Assembly (NCBI GenBank): GCA_905182985.1
Contig: CAJJDN010000014.1
Span: 515,307 to 579,306, forward strand
Source of the DNA: Paramecium sonneborni
Taxonomy: Eukaryota > Ciliophora > Oligohymenophorea > Peniculida > Parameciidae
DNA length: 64,000 bases
Direction: 5' to 3'
How positions within the stretch are numbered: the first letter of the stretch is position 1; every line of letters begins with the position of its first letter. Below are positions 1-12,841 of the stretch, piece after piece. The notes under the pieces were generated by a model. It saw only the letters and a program-made list of their open reading frames with translations. It had not been told where the DNA came from and ran no database searches. Made by a program: the position numbers and the translations under genes.

Positions 1-78
1 ATGTATCTACGTCATCGAAACAATGATATAAACCAATATAAAGATTATGTTTTAGAATCATTAATTTAAAATTACAAA

Positions 79-496
79 ATGAAAAGTATCTTATTGATCA
101 CATTATTGGCTTTGACATATACAGCAGATCCAGAATAATGTTTAAAAGAAAAATGTCCAAATGAATATGCAGCATGTTAAAAAGAAGTATTTGGTTGTGC
201 TTCTGCTGCTATGAAATGTAAGAACTAATGTGGTGGTGATGATGCTTAATGTATGTTAGATTGTGCATTGGCTTCAAAAAATGCCAAACTTATAGCATTG
301 TATTCTATAAACTATTTTTAGAGCTGAATGTGGACATGCAAATTGTTCAGAAGTGGCATTCACTTACTGTGATATTTAAATATGTGTAGAATCATTCAAA
401 TAAGAATGTATGACATCACAAAGTTTATAATCATTCTAATGTGCTTCCACTTTCCTTTAAAGACATTCCGAATGTTAATGCATTATGGAATTTTGA
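79..496 (+). CDS. small secreted cysteine-rich protein
   Basis: About 131 residues. The start is taken at the ATG that opens a hydrophobic signal peptide (MKSILLITLLALTYT), although an upstream ATG at position 1 is in the same frame. The mature part is dense in cysteines, many spaced as C-x4-C or C-x3-C, suggesting a disulfide-stabilised lumenal or extracellular protein. One 22-nt intron at 300-321 (GTATTC...TTTAG) restores the frame, and TGA ends it. I do not recognise the family. Signal peptide and Cys pattern are seen; secretion is inferred. Confidence 0.7.
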
Positions 497-1659
497 AGTC
501 CATTATAAGCAACGATATTTGTATGAATATTCAATTTTATACTAATATCTTTTAACTAAAATCCTAGTTTTATAAATATCTAATTTCGGTATTTCATAAC
601 GTCATCAAGGTTTTATAAATAAAATCCAATATTAATTATATATATATATTATGAAAGCAATTTTTTTACAGTTAAAATATGCGCTTGTTTGATTTGCAGA
701 TCTTTATGTTTGAGGAAAAATGTCTCAATGAAATTATTATTAGAAATAAGAATCTCTTCTTCTTCTATAATAATATATTATAATAACTTAATTGATTATG
801 TTAATTTATTAAGAAACAAATTGTTTCATTGAGTTTTTTGTTTTTTTTATTTTTTATAAGCTCTTGTTATAAAGCGAAATGCTATTCATGATCTAAATTA
901 TTTTACTTTTTATGCAATTTTCTTTAATGTTCTAATCAATAAAAAAAGAAATATTACTATTAAAACTAACTTAATAGGTTATTATTTGTTTTGATTTCTC
1001 TCTAAGACATACTGTATGTTAATTTCTTTGAAAAAAATTTCTTTAACATTATAAATTTCATTTAATTTATTTTAGTTTCAAATTATCTAACTTATTTCAA
1101 ATAGAACTGAGATCTTCTTATTATAAAAAATTATCTCATTTATAACTAATTGATATCTATAGATTATGCAAATAATTAATAATAAAAAACTTGTATAAAA
1201 AATTCATTATATTTTATTCACTCTTTTTTCTAAACTCTTCTAAATTTTTCAAATCTTCTTATAAAATTCAAACAATAATTATTTGATAAAATCATTATTC
1301 CATATTTGTCATATATTAAAAAAGATAATTAAAATGGTTATTGGAAATATAAAATATTTTAAATTAGCTCTAATCATTGAATAAAGATATATTAGAAATC
1401 ATATTATTATATTGATATAATGTTTGATGATTTTTAATTTTATCTTTCTATATAATTAGTCATTCATCCTAAATTGAGTTTTAGTAATGAAGTATAAGAT
1501 TAGCATTTTATGTTTAAAGATTAAAAATATTATTATTAGTCTTGATGTGTTTTTTTTAAGTATAAATTTATTTTTTATATATTAACATTATATTTTAATA
1601 ATGTAATTTTGGAATAGTTTTGAAGAGTAATAGTAATTTTAATTTGATATTATTTACAT
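497..1659. other. gene-free A+T-rich stretch
   Basis: No reading frame on either strand survives with TGA as the only stop plus short introns. The stretch is a mix of T- and A-rich tracts. It contains an inverted pair CTCAATGAAA (724-733) / TTTCATTGAG (824-833) and an inner palindrome GAAACAAATTGTTTC at 814-828. At over 1.1 kb it is longer than the other spacers between genes here. It could hold regulatory DNA, a noncoding RNA or a decayed gene. Confidence 0.5.
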
Positions 1660-2944
1660 ATGAAAATAGAAAGCACTGATTACAGAGTTCCATATTATTA
1701 AGTTTACAAGGGGAATTCTAAGCATTGTTTTTAAGGAAGGGTTGTAATGGGATATTCAAGGATAATGTTTTTCTTGACATTCACTTACCTAAACGTTATA
1801 TCCTTTTTATAATTATTGAGAATCTAACCTGAAAAAAAGTTATTTAATTTAGAGATAGCTTTTTTCATAATAACAGACATATTTATGTTATTAACTGTTT
1901 TTAGGGATCCAGGAAGAATACCAAGAATAAATTCTTAATTTTAAAAAGTATTTGATTAAATTGACTAAGTATTCTGAATGTTATTTGATTCCACATAAGC
2001 AAAGGTTTGGAGGTGAGATTACAATAATAAATTAAAATTAAGTAGATGAATTAAAATTTTGTGACCCATGTTAGATTTATAAAACAAGATCAACTGCTCA
2101 TTGTAGAAGATGTGATAATTGTGTAGAAGGATTTGATCATCATTGTTTATGGCTTGGTTAATGTATTGGTTAAAGAAACTATTGTACATTTTATATTTTT
2201 ATAACATGTTTAACCTTTACTTAAATAATATGTATTAGTGTACAAATATTGCATATAATATAATTAAATGATGTAAGGATGATTGAATATATCTTTTATT
2301 GTGTAATGAATTTTGGCATATTTGGTTTTACTAGTTATTTATTCCTTATACATACATACTTTATTATAACAAATAAGACTACTTATGAATATTTAACTAC
2401 AAATAGATTTGTAATAGAACATCATATGTTATATTTTTATTAAGGAGATGGAACTTTATTGGCTAGAAGGTTTATTAGATTTTCTAAGAGTTTATGGCAG
2501 AAATTATTTAAACCAAATAGAATTTTGTTATAATCTCTTAACAGTCACGTAATATAGTAAATTGTAATGTAGATATATTATGATATGCCATCCTACATAG
2601 AGTAATAAAGAATGCAATAAAAATTATAATATGTGATGAATGATTCTTTGGAAAAGATTATATTGGAAGATAAGACGAAGACTTATTAGAGTGATTTATG
2701 TAGTGATAAAAAGATGACAGGAATTTAAGAGTATGATTTGATATAGATAATAGATTTTTAAAAGGAGATTACGAATAGAATAGTGAACAATTAAATTAAT
2801 TATCTAATGAATGTTCTTAGAGAAATGAGTAAAAGGATTTAAAAATTTATAAAATTGAAAAAGTATAACAGATAAATAATAATAATTCGAAAGAAAAGAG
2901 ATTAACTTAATAATCAAGTAGAAGTAAATAATATGATAAATTGA
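1660..2944 (+). CDS. DHHC palmitoyltransferase
   Basis: About 420 residues. It should transfer palmitate to cysteines of membrane proteins through a thioester on the Cys of the DHHC motif. The Cys-rich zinc-binding domain begins near residue 126 (CDPC...HCRRCDNCV) and ends in DHHC near 152-155, followed by WLGQCIGQRNY, the family consensus. Hydrophobic segments lie on both sides of it, as expected for a four-pass enzyme of the ER, Golgi or cell surface. The C-terminal third is Q/K-rich and probably cytosolic. One 22-nt intron at 1948-1969. Family assignment is firm; substrates are unknown. Confidence 0.92.
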
Positions 2945-2997
2945 ACAAAGATATGAATGAAATATAATTAATTGATAAACTTGATTGAGAATATTGT

Positions 2998-3716
2998 TCA
3001 TTTCAATGGTTTTAATTTATTAGAGTAATTCAATTTATTGGTTTTAGCATACCTTGACATTTATCTCTTTTTTTCCCATTCATAATTACTATGAAAGACT
3101 ACTTTAAGATGACTCTCAACATCTAAATCAAAAACCATATCTTTATTTCCAAAAGGACGATTATAAACACCTGCAATGGTTTATGTAGATGAAAGATGAT
3201 GTAAATTTTTGGCTAAGGATTCAAATTCTGTTCTTGCTAATTATTCTTATCTCACTTTCAATTATTAATTTTCATCAACTTCCACTTTTTTTAATTCTTC
3301 AAGAAAATCTTAATTCTTTGTTTTTAAGAATTAGAGATAAGCTTTTCTAGTGGACCAATTAATATAATATTTTCTATAATGATAACCTCTAAAATGTCTT
3401 TGAATCTATGTTGCATGATAACTGAAATATTTAATATTTCTTTCATTGTATCTGGAATCGTTATTTCGTTTCATTAGCATTCTAGCAATATATCCACGAG
3501 CAAACTTTTGTATAATTACAGTTGACTATTTAATCAATTTAATACAAATCTTATTTTTTTATATTTAACTCTTAATTTATGCATTTTATGCCAAGCTTAA
3601 ACTCTAGTAGAAGCTCTGATTTCATTCAATCTGTTTTCTCCACTTAATTTGGCTTAATGGTAATATAAGTCCACAATCGATTAGAAATTATTCTATATAT
3701 GTTATTGGTATTGCAT
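2998..3716 (-). CDS. SPATA17-like IQ-motif protein
   Basis: About 232 residues on the minus strand, convergent with the DHHC gene and only about 50 bp from its end. It carries calmodulin-binding IQ-type helices (IIQKFARGYIARM, then IQRHFRGYHYRKY). It also has the downstream signature LHHLSSTQTIAGVYNRPF, which matches my memory of animal SPATA17 (HxLLSTxxIPGIYNxPF) closely in order and spacing. SPATA17 proteins are linked to the ciliary axoneme, which suits a ciliate. One 20-nt intron at 3526-3545. Shorter than human SPATA17 because it stops soon after this signature. Confidence 0.75.
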
Positions 3717-3871
3717 TTCAATTATTATTATTATTATTAACTATATATTTATAAGTCTTTTATAAAGGACTTAAGACTTAATATTATTAAAAATCTTAAA
3801 TACAAAAATGAAAAAAATATTAAGGACTTTAAGTTCTAAAAACTGAAAACTAATTAGTTAATAAATTTATA

Positions 3872-4381
3872 ATGTTTAATATTAGAAAGTCATCAAATTC
3901 TGAAGAAGAATATATAGCAAAAGTATTAGCAGCCTTCATTAAGATTAGATAATAAGAAGAGAAATAATTATCTTTATAGTTAACCTAATTATTATAATAA
4001 TACAAATAAGAGGAAGTAAACTTATTACTTAATTTGAAGAAGGAATCACAAAATTTAGAAGAATAGATCAATTAAAATTTAAAATAAGAATAATAATAAA
4101 AAAATAATTCTAATGAAATAATATCTAAGCCTTCTAATAAAGTTAAGCATACAGGAATAAAAGAAGATAAATATCAATAATATGGGACTTTTGATAATGG
4201 TGTATATATTTGTGTGAAATGCTAAAGTAGAGTTAAAAGAACATAAGACTTACTTAAACATTGGACTGTATAACATGGAAGATAAGCAACATCTAGAAGA
4301 AAAAGAAATATTATGAATGAGGATACTTAATGTATAAAAAAAGTAGCTTCGGAGAATCTTAAATAGGAACCCTGTATATGA
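3872..4381 (+). CDS. single C2H2 zinc-finger protein
   Basis: 169 residues, no intron. The N-terminal half is Q/E-rich and likely helical. Near residue 115 is a single C2H2 finger (CVKC, 12 residues, H, 4 residues, H: CVKCQSRVKRTQDLLKHWTVQH has this spacing), followed by a basic RRKR stretch that could be a nuclear signal. The finger may bind nucleic acid or protein; nothing more can be said. It is transcribed away from the SPATA17-like gene, about 155 bp off. Confidence 0.65.
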
Positions 4382-4444
4382 ATTTTAAGTTTTATATATA
4401 TAATTTAAAAAATTCAATAATTTAAATTAAATAATAACTAACAG

Positions 4445-6348
4445 ATGTCAGCTAATTAAACTAAATATAATCAATTATGTTCTAATGGAGAACATAGAGC
4501 ACCCATAACTAATTATTGTGCATGCATTGATTGTTTAAGGCCTTTATGTCCAGAATGCATCTATGATCATTACTCATATCATTAATAGGCAAAGACACCT
4601 GCTGCCATTTAAAGTATTCTTAATACAAGAACTAATTGTGAAAAAAAAATTGCAAAAGCAATTGAATAATTGAAAAAAGTAATTCGTATATTTTACAATT
4701 CAGGAATATGAATAATATGACATACAATATATTTTCAATCCAGATGAAATACTTAATTAAGAATTTTCCAGAATGAAAGAAGTTAAAGAATAAATGTTTG
4801 AAATCATAAATATCTTTTTCTAGGAATAAGAAAATCTTCTATAAACTAAAGTTAAAGAAAATCAATTAAAAGTTTATTATTATTTATGTATTATTAGGTT
4901 AAAAATATTGGAGGTATATTCTAAAAAATAGAAGCTGTAATTGAATAATTAGAACTCTTAAGAAATAGTCTTCTTACTAGTCCAGAACCTTTTTCAAATT
5001 TTCACAAAGCCTGTCGATTAGATGTTAAATCCTTACTTGATCGTTATAAATCTGATTTAAAGAAATCTATTAAATCTAAAGAATTAGGTTATAATATTAT
5101 TTTAGATTTTTAGATCCAATAAACGTTCATATTGATGAACATAAACTATTTAATCTTAAAAATTATTTAATTCAAATTGTGAATATTCAAACAACCAATT
5201 ATGAAGATGCAGCTGACAATAATTCCTTTTAATCTAAAAATAAAGATTAAAGCATTAATCATAGTTTATCAGTTCCATATCATTAATAGGTAGCTAATGC
5301 ATAAAATGAACATATTCACTTTTAATAAAAATAAATTAAGTAATTATTAAGCAATAGTGGAGATGTTGATGATATTTAATTTGGAACATTGACTAACTAT
5401 GACTTTTAAATTGTTACACCTAATTATTTTGAAGGTAAATAGAAATTCTTACATTTCATAATAAATAAAACTAATATTCTAAAGATTTGTAATTTAGAAA
5501 CTAAGTAATGGTAAGCATATGAAATTGAATATGAAGTTCCAGAATTTCATAAATCAATTGTTACTCCAAATGGTGATATTTACATATCGGGTGGATTAAT
5601 AAATTAAATAGAAAATAGAAAAGAATCAATTATAAGAAAATATACTTTGGGTGGTAAAATATAATAAGTTGCATAATTAAATTATCCAAGATCTTCTCAT
5701 TCTATGGTTTATTGCAATCAATCAATTTATATAGTAGGTGGATTTTAAGATTAAAGAAAAATGTGTTTAAATTTAGAGAGATATAATATTAAATCGTAAA
5801 AAATGGAACCTTGTGCTTCTTGTTTAAAACCAGCTAATGCACCTGCTTGTTGTTCTTTTAATAATAGATATATTTATAAGTTTGGAGGATGTGATGAAAA
5901 TGGATAGATTCTATTTATTATTGAAAGATATGATACATATACAGATAAATGGGAATATGTCACACTTAAAGACAATCCAATTGAATCCACTCAAGTTCCT
6001 AATATTTATCAATGTTCTTCCTGTATCTAAATCAATAAAGATAATATATTTGTCTTTGGTGGTTATGATAATGATGATAAAGGTGTAAAACTTTCATTTC
6101 TCCTTAATATTGACTAAAATTAACATAAAATTCATTAAGTTAATACTAAACCATTACCATATCCAGAAGGATTTTGGAATAACTAAGTAATTATTTATCT
6201 CTATTATTAGGTTATCATTCATGATCATAAACTGTTTGTTTTACAGAATATTGAAGTTGAAACTAATCAAATTGATGAAGAAAATAGATCCTTATTATGT
6301 TTTGATGGATATAAATGGAATGAATTATAATATCAAATTTCTTATTGA
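4445..6348 (+). CDS. B-box-like zinc finger and kelch-repeat protein
   Basis: About 600 residues. The N-terminus is a B-box-like zinc module (CSNGEH, then CACIDC, CPEC, then DHYSYH). A coiled-coil stretch follows, then a kelch beta-propeller whose blades show the IYIVGGF, YKFGGC and IFVFGGY pattern. This TRIM-like order without an obvious RING suggests a scaffold or ubiquitin-pathway adaptor; that role is inferred. Four introns (4679-4703, 4872-4897, 5088-5113, 6187-6210) all restore frame, and the total is a multiple of three. The last intron lies close to the 3' end. Confidence 0.85.
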
Positions 6349-6529
6349 ATCGATATATTTCTTTAATTAATATCTATCATTCTCATTTATTCATATAACA
6401 CTTTTTTATTCATTATTTCCTTTAAATTCATGAAATCTTATTGGCTTGTTGAAATAAGTTACAAAATTTATAATCAATTAGATATTCATTAAAAATGATT
6501 AAATGCATTTATTATAGAAATGATCAATA

Positions 6530-7290
6530 TCATGAACTTTCTTGATTCTATTAACTCTTTCCTTATCCATTTACAAATTTAGCCTCAAATTCTTTTGGAG
6601 GAAGACTTTAAGCTAAATTCACTTTCTCTTTTGTTTAATTTTATCTCTAAATTGTGTACTGCAAATTTGATAGCTCAAACTATTCAAGTTATTCTAATTC
6701 TCTTATTTATTATTCATAATCTATTTTTTCTTTCATTATTTTATCTTTTTCTACCTCCACTTCATATCTAATCTTATTTCTTCTATCTTTTAATTTATTT
6801 AGAGTATTTTAGTTAGCTTGCTTTTCCTCCAATTTTCCTTATATAACCTTATTCCTAAAGGTCTCATGATCCATACTTCTCTAAAATCTTGTTTCTTATA
6901 GATCATGTCTATGCCAATCTCTAAATTCTTTAACTTCAGTTTTTTTTCTTAAAAGCATTTCGGACTTTATTTTTTTTAATGTCTCTCTTTATGCTCTTGA
7001 AACACTTAAAGAAAAAGGTGTTGGAGCTTCAACCTTTTATCTTATTTTCTCCTCTTTCTAAAATATTGAAATCTAAATATACATACTTTTAACTGTAATT
7101 CTAATCTATGTTTATAGATTTGCTCAGCCTTTTGATCCTCTGATTAGATTTTCTTTAGTATTTTCTCTCGTTCTTATCTAATTTAATCAATTCTATTTTT
7201 TATTTTCAGAGCCTCCTCTTCAGCATTCTTTTTCTCTACATAAGTGGTAAATAAACTCTTATTTACTATCTTTGGTAATTCTCCTGACAT
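6530..7290 (-). CDS. coiled-coil protein of unknown function
   Basis: 243 residues, almost wholly charged heptad-like sequence rich in E, K, R and Q, with a short proline/serine patch (APTPFSLSVSRAQRETL) near residue 75. One 29-nt intron at 7058-7086. No catalytic motif or signal peptide. It is convergent with the kelch gene, about 180 bp between stop codons. Cytoskeletal or ciliary proteins of Paramecium often look like this, but I cannot name a family. Confidence 0.7.
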
Positions 7291-7372
7291 TTATATATTA
7301 ATATTATTATTTCTATAAAATTTGGTTATGCAAATGACTTTTGCATTACAAATAAAACATATATAATAAATA

Positions 7373-8502
7373 TCAAATTAGTTTTGATATTTATAAAGGT
7401 TATTCTAAAGAAGTTTCTATGCTGCAGATCTCTGACTTTAAAGAATATTTTTTTAAGTTTCTGTCATCAAATATTCTATCTAAAGGTAATTGCTAATAAT
7501 TATTTTAAAGTGATGATTTTCTGCTATGTATTGCTGTTTGACTACTCTATAAATTAAGTTTCTTTCCTTTATTTTAAAATGATTGGCTATCAGATATAAA
7601 TTTATCTTATTATCCTTTCAAGGCTATTAACATAAATTTTAATTATCTATTCTTTATATCCTCCTATGCAATCTATAATCCCTCTTTTCTTTCAAGTTGT
7701 CTTTAAATCTTTTTTGCTTTATAATCACGTTCCTATTCTTTTTATTCTTAATCGAATTTTTTCATCAAATTCTATTGATTGCTTCTGATCATACGAATCA
7801 TTTAAGAAGCATATTTTTTATAATCTGTATTTTATTAATTTATTTTTAGAGCAATCTAAGATTTTATTAAGTAATTACATTATGCCTATTTGGTGACTAG
7901 GATTTAGATTACTTATACTCAGATATCTCTTTTAAATTATTAAATTAAATAGGAGACATAATTAATTATTCTTAAACTCCTAAATTTTAATTCTTATCGC
8001 CTTCTTTTTATTCTTTGTCTTATTCAATAATACATTAATTATGAAAAGGACTATAAGATTATTATCTTATATTAAATTCTGGTTAACCATAATTAATATC
8101 TGAAAGTCCTAATAAATTCCTTTTTACATTACAAGAACGTTCAATATTGTTTAGTTATTTAAAAGGTGATAAAGATTATTTATTTTGAATACTTGATTCC
8201 GTATTTTAAGTTGTAGAAATATTCTGTAAAATTTAAGTTTCGATATTTAAATCATTTTGTACAGATGAATTTACTTAAAGATATTTTCTAATTGTGTATG
8301 CTTTATTTAACTAGCTTTTCAAGTTCATTTTAACCTTTCTGTTATTGAATTTATAATGAAGATGTTAAGAAAAATTATAATTTGATTATTCAATTGATCC
8401 TTTTTAAGGAGATTCTGCAGTTTTTAAATTTATTGCTGGAAAATTTTGATTTTGCTTTCTCTATGGTGAAAAAGATATTTGTAATTTTTAGAATTAATTC
8501 AT
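7373..8502 (-). CDS. unknown Q/N-rich protein
   Basis: 368 residues. N-terminal two thirds are low-complexity (Q, N, S) with no recognisable domain. The last third, after a 23-nt intron at 7856-7878, contains a charged helix (KKFDQEQKEQERDYKAKKI and onward) that may form a coiled coil. TGA stop at 7373-7375. It is followed on the same strand by the upstream unknown gene ending at 8559, with about 56 bp between them. Function not recognised. Confidence 0.6.
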
Positions 8503-8558
8503 TTTTAATTATTAATTGAATAATATTATTTAATAATTAAAAAGTGTATATAAAGATT

Positions 8559-9748
8559 TCATTTAATAATAATGTTAAAATCATGATATTATTATTACTA
8601 AAAATTTCGTGAAATTTTAAATAAATTCTTATTTAATAAATTGCTGCTCTCTTATATTTTTTTAATTATCAGAATTCTTTATTATTTGACAGAATTTATT
8701 TATATTTCTTGAGATTTATCAATTTATGGCAAACAATTATTCAAATATATTATCCTTTTCTTTTCTTTTATTTTAAAAGAGCTTAATTGATCTTCTTTTT
8801 CCTTATTCTTTTTTTATTAGGATAAATATATATTTTTAGGTTTTGATTAAAGTATTTTTATTAATTTTTCTTATTCCTTAAATCTTAGAGATTTGATTAT
8901 TTCTTATTTACTTTCCTCTCTTTCTTTTGATCTCTAATACTATTATTTCTTTTAAATTTTATAAGCTTATACAATCTAGTCATTTACTTGGTTAACAAGA
9001 TGTATTGATTTTTATTTTAATTACCTCAAAATTGAGTCAGAACATTATCGAAAAAATTAATCTTCTTATTTTCTAATTTTTTTAATAACCTAAATTTACA
9101 GTTAATTATACTTAACTTTTAAGTGGCTTAGGTTCAGATTTTTTGTTTAAATTTTCCTAATTGATTTTATCAAAAATTAGAAAATTATTATCTTCTATTT
9201 CGTAATTAATTTCTTTGATTGTTTAATCCCAACATTTTTCATATAAATCTGCAGATTGATTAGTTTATTTTCTTTGTTATCTTAATTTATCTTTTATTTA
9301 TGCTTTCATTTCGTAATTCTCTAAAAATTAAATTAAATTTACTTCTAATTTCACTGATTTTTTTTAGATGTAACTTATTTTATCTGGCAACTTCTTCCTT
9401 CTTTTAATCAATTAAATAATTTATATAGATAATCTCATTAGTATTTAATTCACATAAATCTTAAGTTTTATTGATTAAACTAGATAGACAAACAGAATAA
9501 TTTTCTTTTTTTTAATGGACTTGAGTAATTTAGTCATTTATGGTTATTTTAACCTAAGATTAATTAGGTTGTATTGTATTATATTTTTCAATTATAAACT
9601 ATGATTTACATCGATTAGTTCTATTCTAAATAGTTCTTTTTCTTTTAGGTTCTTCTTTTTCAACTATGATAGAATAAACAGGTGGTAGATTTAATTTATT
9701 TATTTTTTCTGAAAGGTTTTCTTCTGCTTTTGCATTTAAAACACTCAT
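8559..9748 (-). CDS. unknown basic coiled-coil protein
   Basis: 381 residues, rich in K, E, Q and I, with long predicted helices in the centre (RSKEREESKQEIIKSLRFK). Two 22-nt introns, 9090-9111 and 9321-9342. For the second-numbered exon junction I chose the donor that restores frame; a neighbouring GT...AG pair of 27 nt would not. No signal peptide or catalytic motif. It lies head-to-head with the F-box-like gene starting at 9859, so the 110-bp space should hold both promoters. Confidence 0.62.
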
Positions 9749-9858
9749 AATATTTTTCAATTTATAGATTAAGAGAATATCTGCAAAGAGCTTGCAATAT
9801 TTTGTGTAAAAATATTTATTGATTATTTTTATTAATTTTATAAACAGATTTTAATTAA

Positions 9859-10455
9859 ATGTTATAAATAAGTAATCAAAATGATAAAGAATATTTTACA
9901 TACCTTAAGATCATTAAGGAAACTTTAACTTATATTCTTCCAAATTATACACAATATTTGGAATCCTTTTAGTATATAAAGATAACAGCGGGAGATGTAC
10001 ATATGATAATTTTATAATTGACTAATTGGTTGATCTTCTATTATTGTGATATAAATGGAGAGTCGAATTAATTTAGTTTAAATATAAACAATATTTTGAA
10101 ACCTTAAATTTAAAATTATTTCATTCATAAGCATAGTCTTTAAGAAATGAAAATTTATTACAAAGAAAAATAATTAGAAAAATTAGAGAATTTAATAAGA
10201 AACAGAATATTGTAAAAGTAATAAGAAAATACTTTGGTTAAGATAGTATAGAATCGTGATATTTCAAATTAGATATATAGTTATTTAAAAAGAAAAGATA
10301 TAGTAAATTTGGAATTGAGTTGTTTCAATGTAAGTGAGATATTATAAAATAACGCATATTGGTATGAATTGTATAAATGGAAATATGGTTAAACAGGGTT
10401 TAAATAAGATGCATTTAATTGGAAAAATAAGTATGTGTTATAAATGAAGTAATGA
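9859..10455 (+). CDS. F-box-like protein
   Basis: 198 residues, no intron. The last third resembles an F-box: isoleucine/leucine helix (NQIYSYLKRKDIVNLELSC), then a Trp-containing helix (WYELYKWKYG) and the trailing NWKNKY, as in F-box proteins where this segment binds Skp1. The N-terminal part shows no substrate-binding repeat, and the box sits near the C-terminus, which is unusual. It would act as an SCF ubiquitin-ligase adaptor if the call is right. The next gene downstream is an RCC1 protein, a domain found with F-boxes elsewhere, but TGA separates them. Confidence 0.5.
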
Positions 10456-10592
10456 TAAAAAAGTTCATATAAAATAATATATATATATTGAGTATATGTA
10501 AATATAGGATGTGAGGATATATTAATGGAAAACAGATTTATATTATTTTATATATATATTATTGAGAATTAGATTCGGTATTAATAATTTTA

Positions 10593-11922
10593 ATGAATTA
10601 CTTAACACATAGTGGTGTTTTTAAATCATTATGGACTCGTCCATTATATAGAGCAGGTAATCTGTATACTTGGGGTGTTCACAGTTTGGGATGTGGACTA
10701 AATTAAGATTCATAGAGAGATTAATTGAGACCAAGGAGAATTGATGCTTTTAATGGAAATGTTTAAAAAGTATATCCAAGTGAATATTTCACAGCTGTTA
10801 TAACAGGTATTGGTATATTATAAATAATAAGATAATGGTGATTTATATACATTTGGCAACAATAAATATGGTTAATTGGGATTGGGTAATACATAAGAAC
10901 ATTAAACTCCATAACTTGTTAAATATTTTAGAGATAAAGGATTAAAGGTATTAGATGTAGCATTGGGATCAAATCATGGAGTAGCATTAGCTTGTAAGAA
11001 ATAATAAATAATATGACAGCTGATGGAAATGTTTATACTTGGGGAAGTGCAAACAATACAATTATAGATTAATTATTATGTAAACCAAATGGATTAGGTG
11101 ATAATTATTAGAATAATCTTTTATAACCATAATGTGTAGAGAAATTAGTTGGAACTTCAAAAGGTAAGTTTGTGAGTGCTGGCATTAACTATTCAATAGT
11201 AGTAAATGAAAACAATTAAGTTTATGTATGGGGAGCCGGTAAAAGAGGAGAACTTGGTAATGGATGTAGATTGAATTTCAGATATCCAGAATTGAACCCA
11301 ATATTTGAATAATTAACTAAATCAGGTTATACAATCTAAAAGATTAAGTCATGTTTTGCAGGAACATTGGCATTATTAAGTAATATATTAAATATATCAA
11401 TTAATAGATGATGGACTTGTGGTAGGATGGGGAAGAAGTTATTATGGTTCTTTAGGTGTTAGATAATAAGAATATGTTGTTACTGATCTAGTATAATTTA
11501 ATTATTATTCTATAGGAAAACTATTAACCTACTCCAGTAAACATGAAATATTTCTAATCTAATGAGAAAGTTGTAGATTTTGATTTAGGATATAATCTTT
11601 CTCTTTTCTTAACTGATTAAAATAGAATCTATTTATCAGGTTATGATGAGACATATGTACCAAGACCTATTGATTTACCTTAAGATGAAAAGATTCTTAA
11701 GTTCTCTGCATCTAATAATAGCTTTGCTATTCTTACAGGTATTTCATTAGCAATATTTTTATAGATAAAAATTTCTACACTTCAAATGAATATGTTATTC
11801 CTCAACAAAAAAGGAATTTAGGATTCTTATTCAAAAGCCAACCTAAAGAATTATTTGAATCTACAAATATTGAATAATTTGGGGGAGGATATAGAGTCAG
11901 ATATGCAGTAGTAAATAATTGA
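10593..11922 (+). CDS. RCC1-repeat protein
   Basis: About 399 residues. Repeats of the RCC1/UVR8 type run through the protein: NLYTWGV, DLYTFGNNKYGQLGLGN, NVYTWGS, QVYVWGAGKRGELGNG and LVVGWGRSYYGSLGV, with the SNHGVALA and GINYSIVV strand pattern between them. Such seven-bladed propellers act as guanine-exchange factors or protein scaffolds. Five introns (10807-10831, 10994-11019, 11380-11407, 11491-11515, 11739-11764), four of them inside or beside repeat units; the total length is a multiple of three. No other domain is visible. Confidence 0.88.
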
Positions 11923-12028
11923 TATATATGCCTATATCTAAATAAATATACAATAAAAATATTATCCTATTATTATTGCGAATAAAATTTGAAAAAAAAA
12001 TCAAATTAATTAAAAAGGATATAATTTA

Positions 12029-12639
12029 ATGGGTAAATAATATGCAAGAGAGCCAGCTGTTGCAAAAAAATCAGCTAAAGCTAAAGCAAGTGATTTAAGA
12101 ACTCATTTTAAGAATACTTATGAAGTAGCAAGAGCAATTAAAGGTTAAACACTTGCTTAAGCTCTTAAATATATGCAAGATGTTCTTTAACATAAAAGAT
12201 GTGTTCCTTTCACTAGATTTAATGGTGGAGTAGGAAGAACAGGTTAAGCTAAAGAATTTGGCAGATCTTAAGGTATTTCAATATTTATTATCTGATTCTT
12301 AGGTAGATGGCCAGAAAAGAGTGTTAGAATTGTATTATCTCTCTTATAAAACTTAGCAGCTAATGCTTAAGTCAAAAATTTGAGTAATGAAAAATTGATT
12401 ATCAATCATGTCTAAGTTAATAGAGCTTAAAAAGGTAGACGTAGAACATATAGAGCACATGGAAGAATCAATCGTATATTAAATATTTATATATTCAAGC
12501 TTTCTTATCCTCAAATGCTCATATTGAAATTTGGGCTGCAGAAAGAGATGAAAATGTTAAAAAAGAAACTAATAATAAGGTTGTTGCTCGTTAATCAAGA
12601 AAATAAGCTGCTAGATCTAAATTAGCTATTGGAGCATGA
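12029..12639 (+). CDS. RPL17: 60S ribosomal protein L17 (uL22)
   Basis: 184 residues, the usual eukaryotic size. The conserved body is plain: [47 protein letters not shown] and [12 protein letters not shown], then a basic tail. uL22 lines the exit tunnel of the large subunit. Two introns, 12273-12302 (30 nt) and 12474-12499 (26 nt); removal of the second joins RIN to PFLSS exactly where animal L17 has INPYMSS. Highly expressed genes like this one are good markers for the genetic code used here: many glutamines are TAA. Confidence 0.96.
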
Positions 12640-12841
12640 GAATATATTAATATAAGTATATTAAAAATAAACAATTTATGAATCTCTTATTTATTCATAT
12701 TACTCAATTCTATAATGTACCCAAACTTGGAAAATCCTATTGAATGATTAATTTTGAAATTTTCTATCCAACACTTTAAGGAACCAATTCTTATTACTAT
12801 TATTATTCCCCTTTTTAAAAATATTACCAATTTTAAATCAA

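Noticed and set aside
10593..11922. Calling the RCC1 protein the Ran exchange factor
   Set aside because: RCC1 repeats are present but no feature distinguishes true Ran-GEF from the many RCC1-like propellers.
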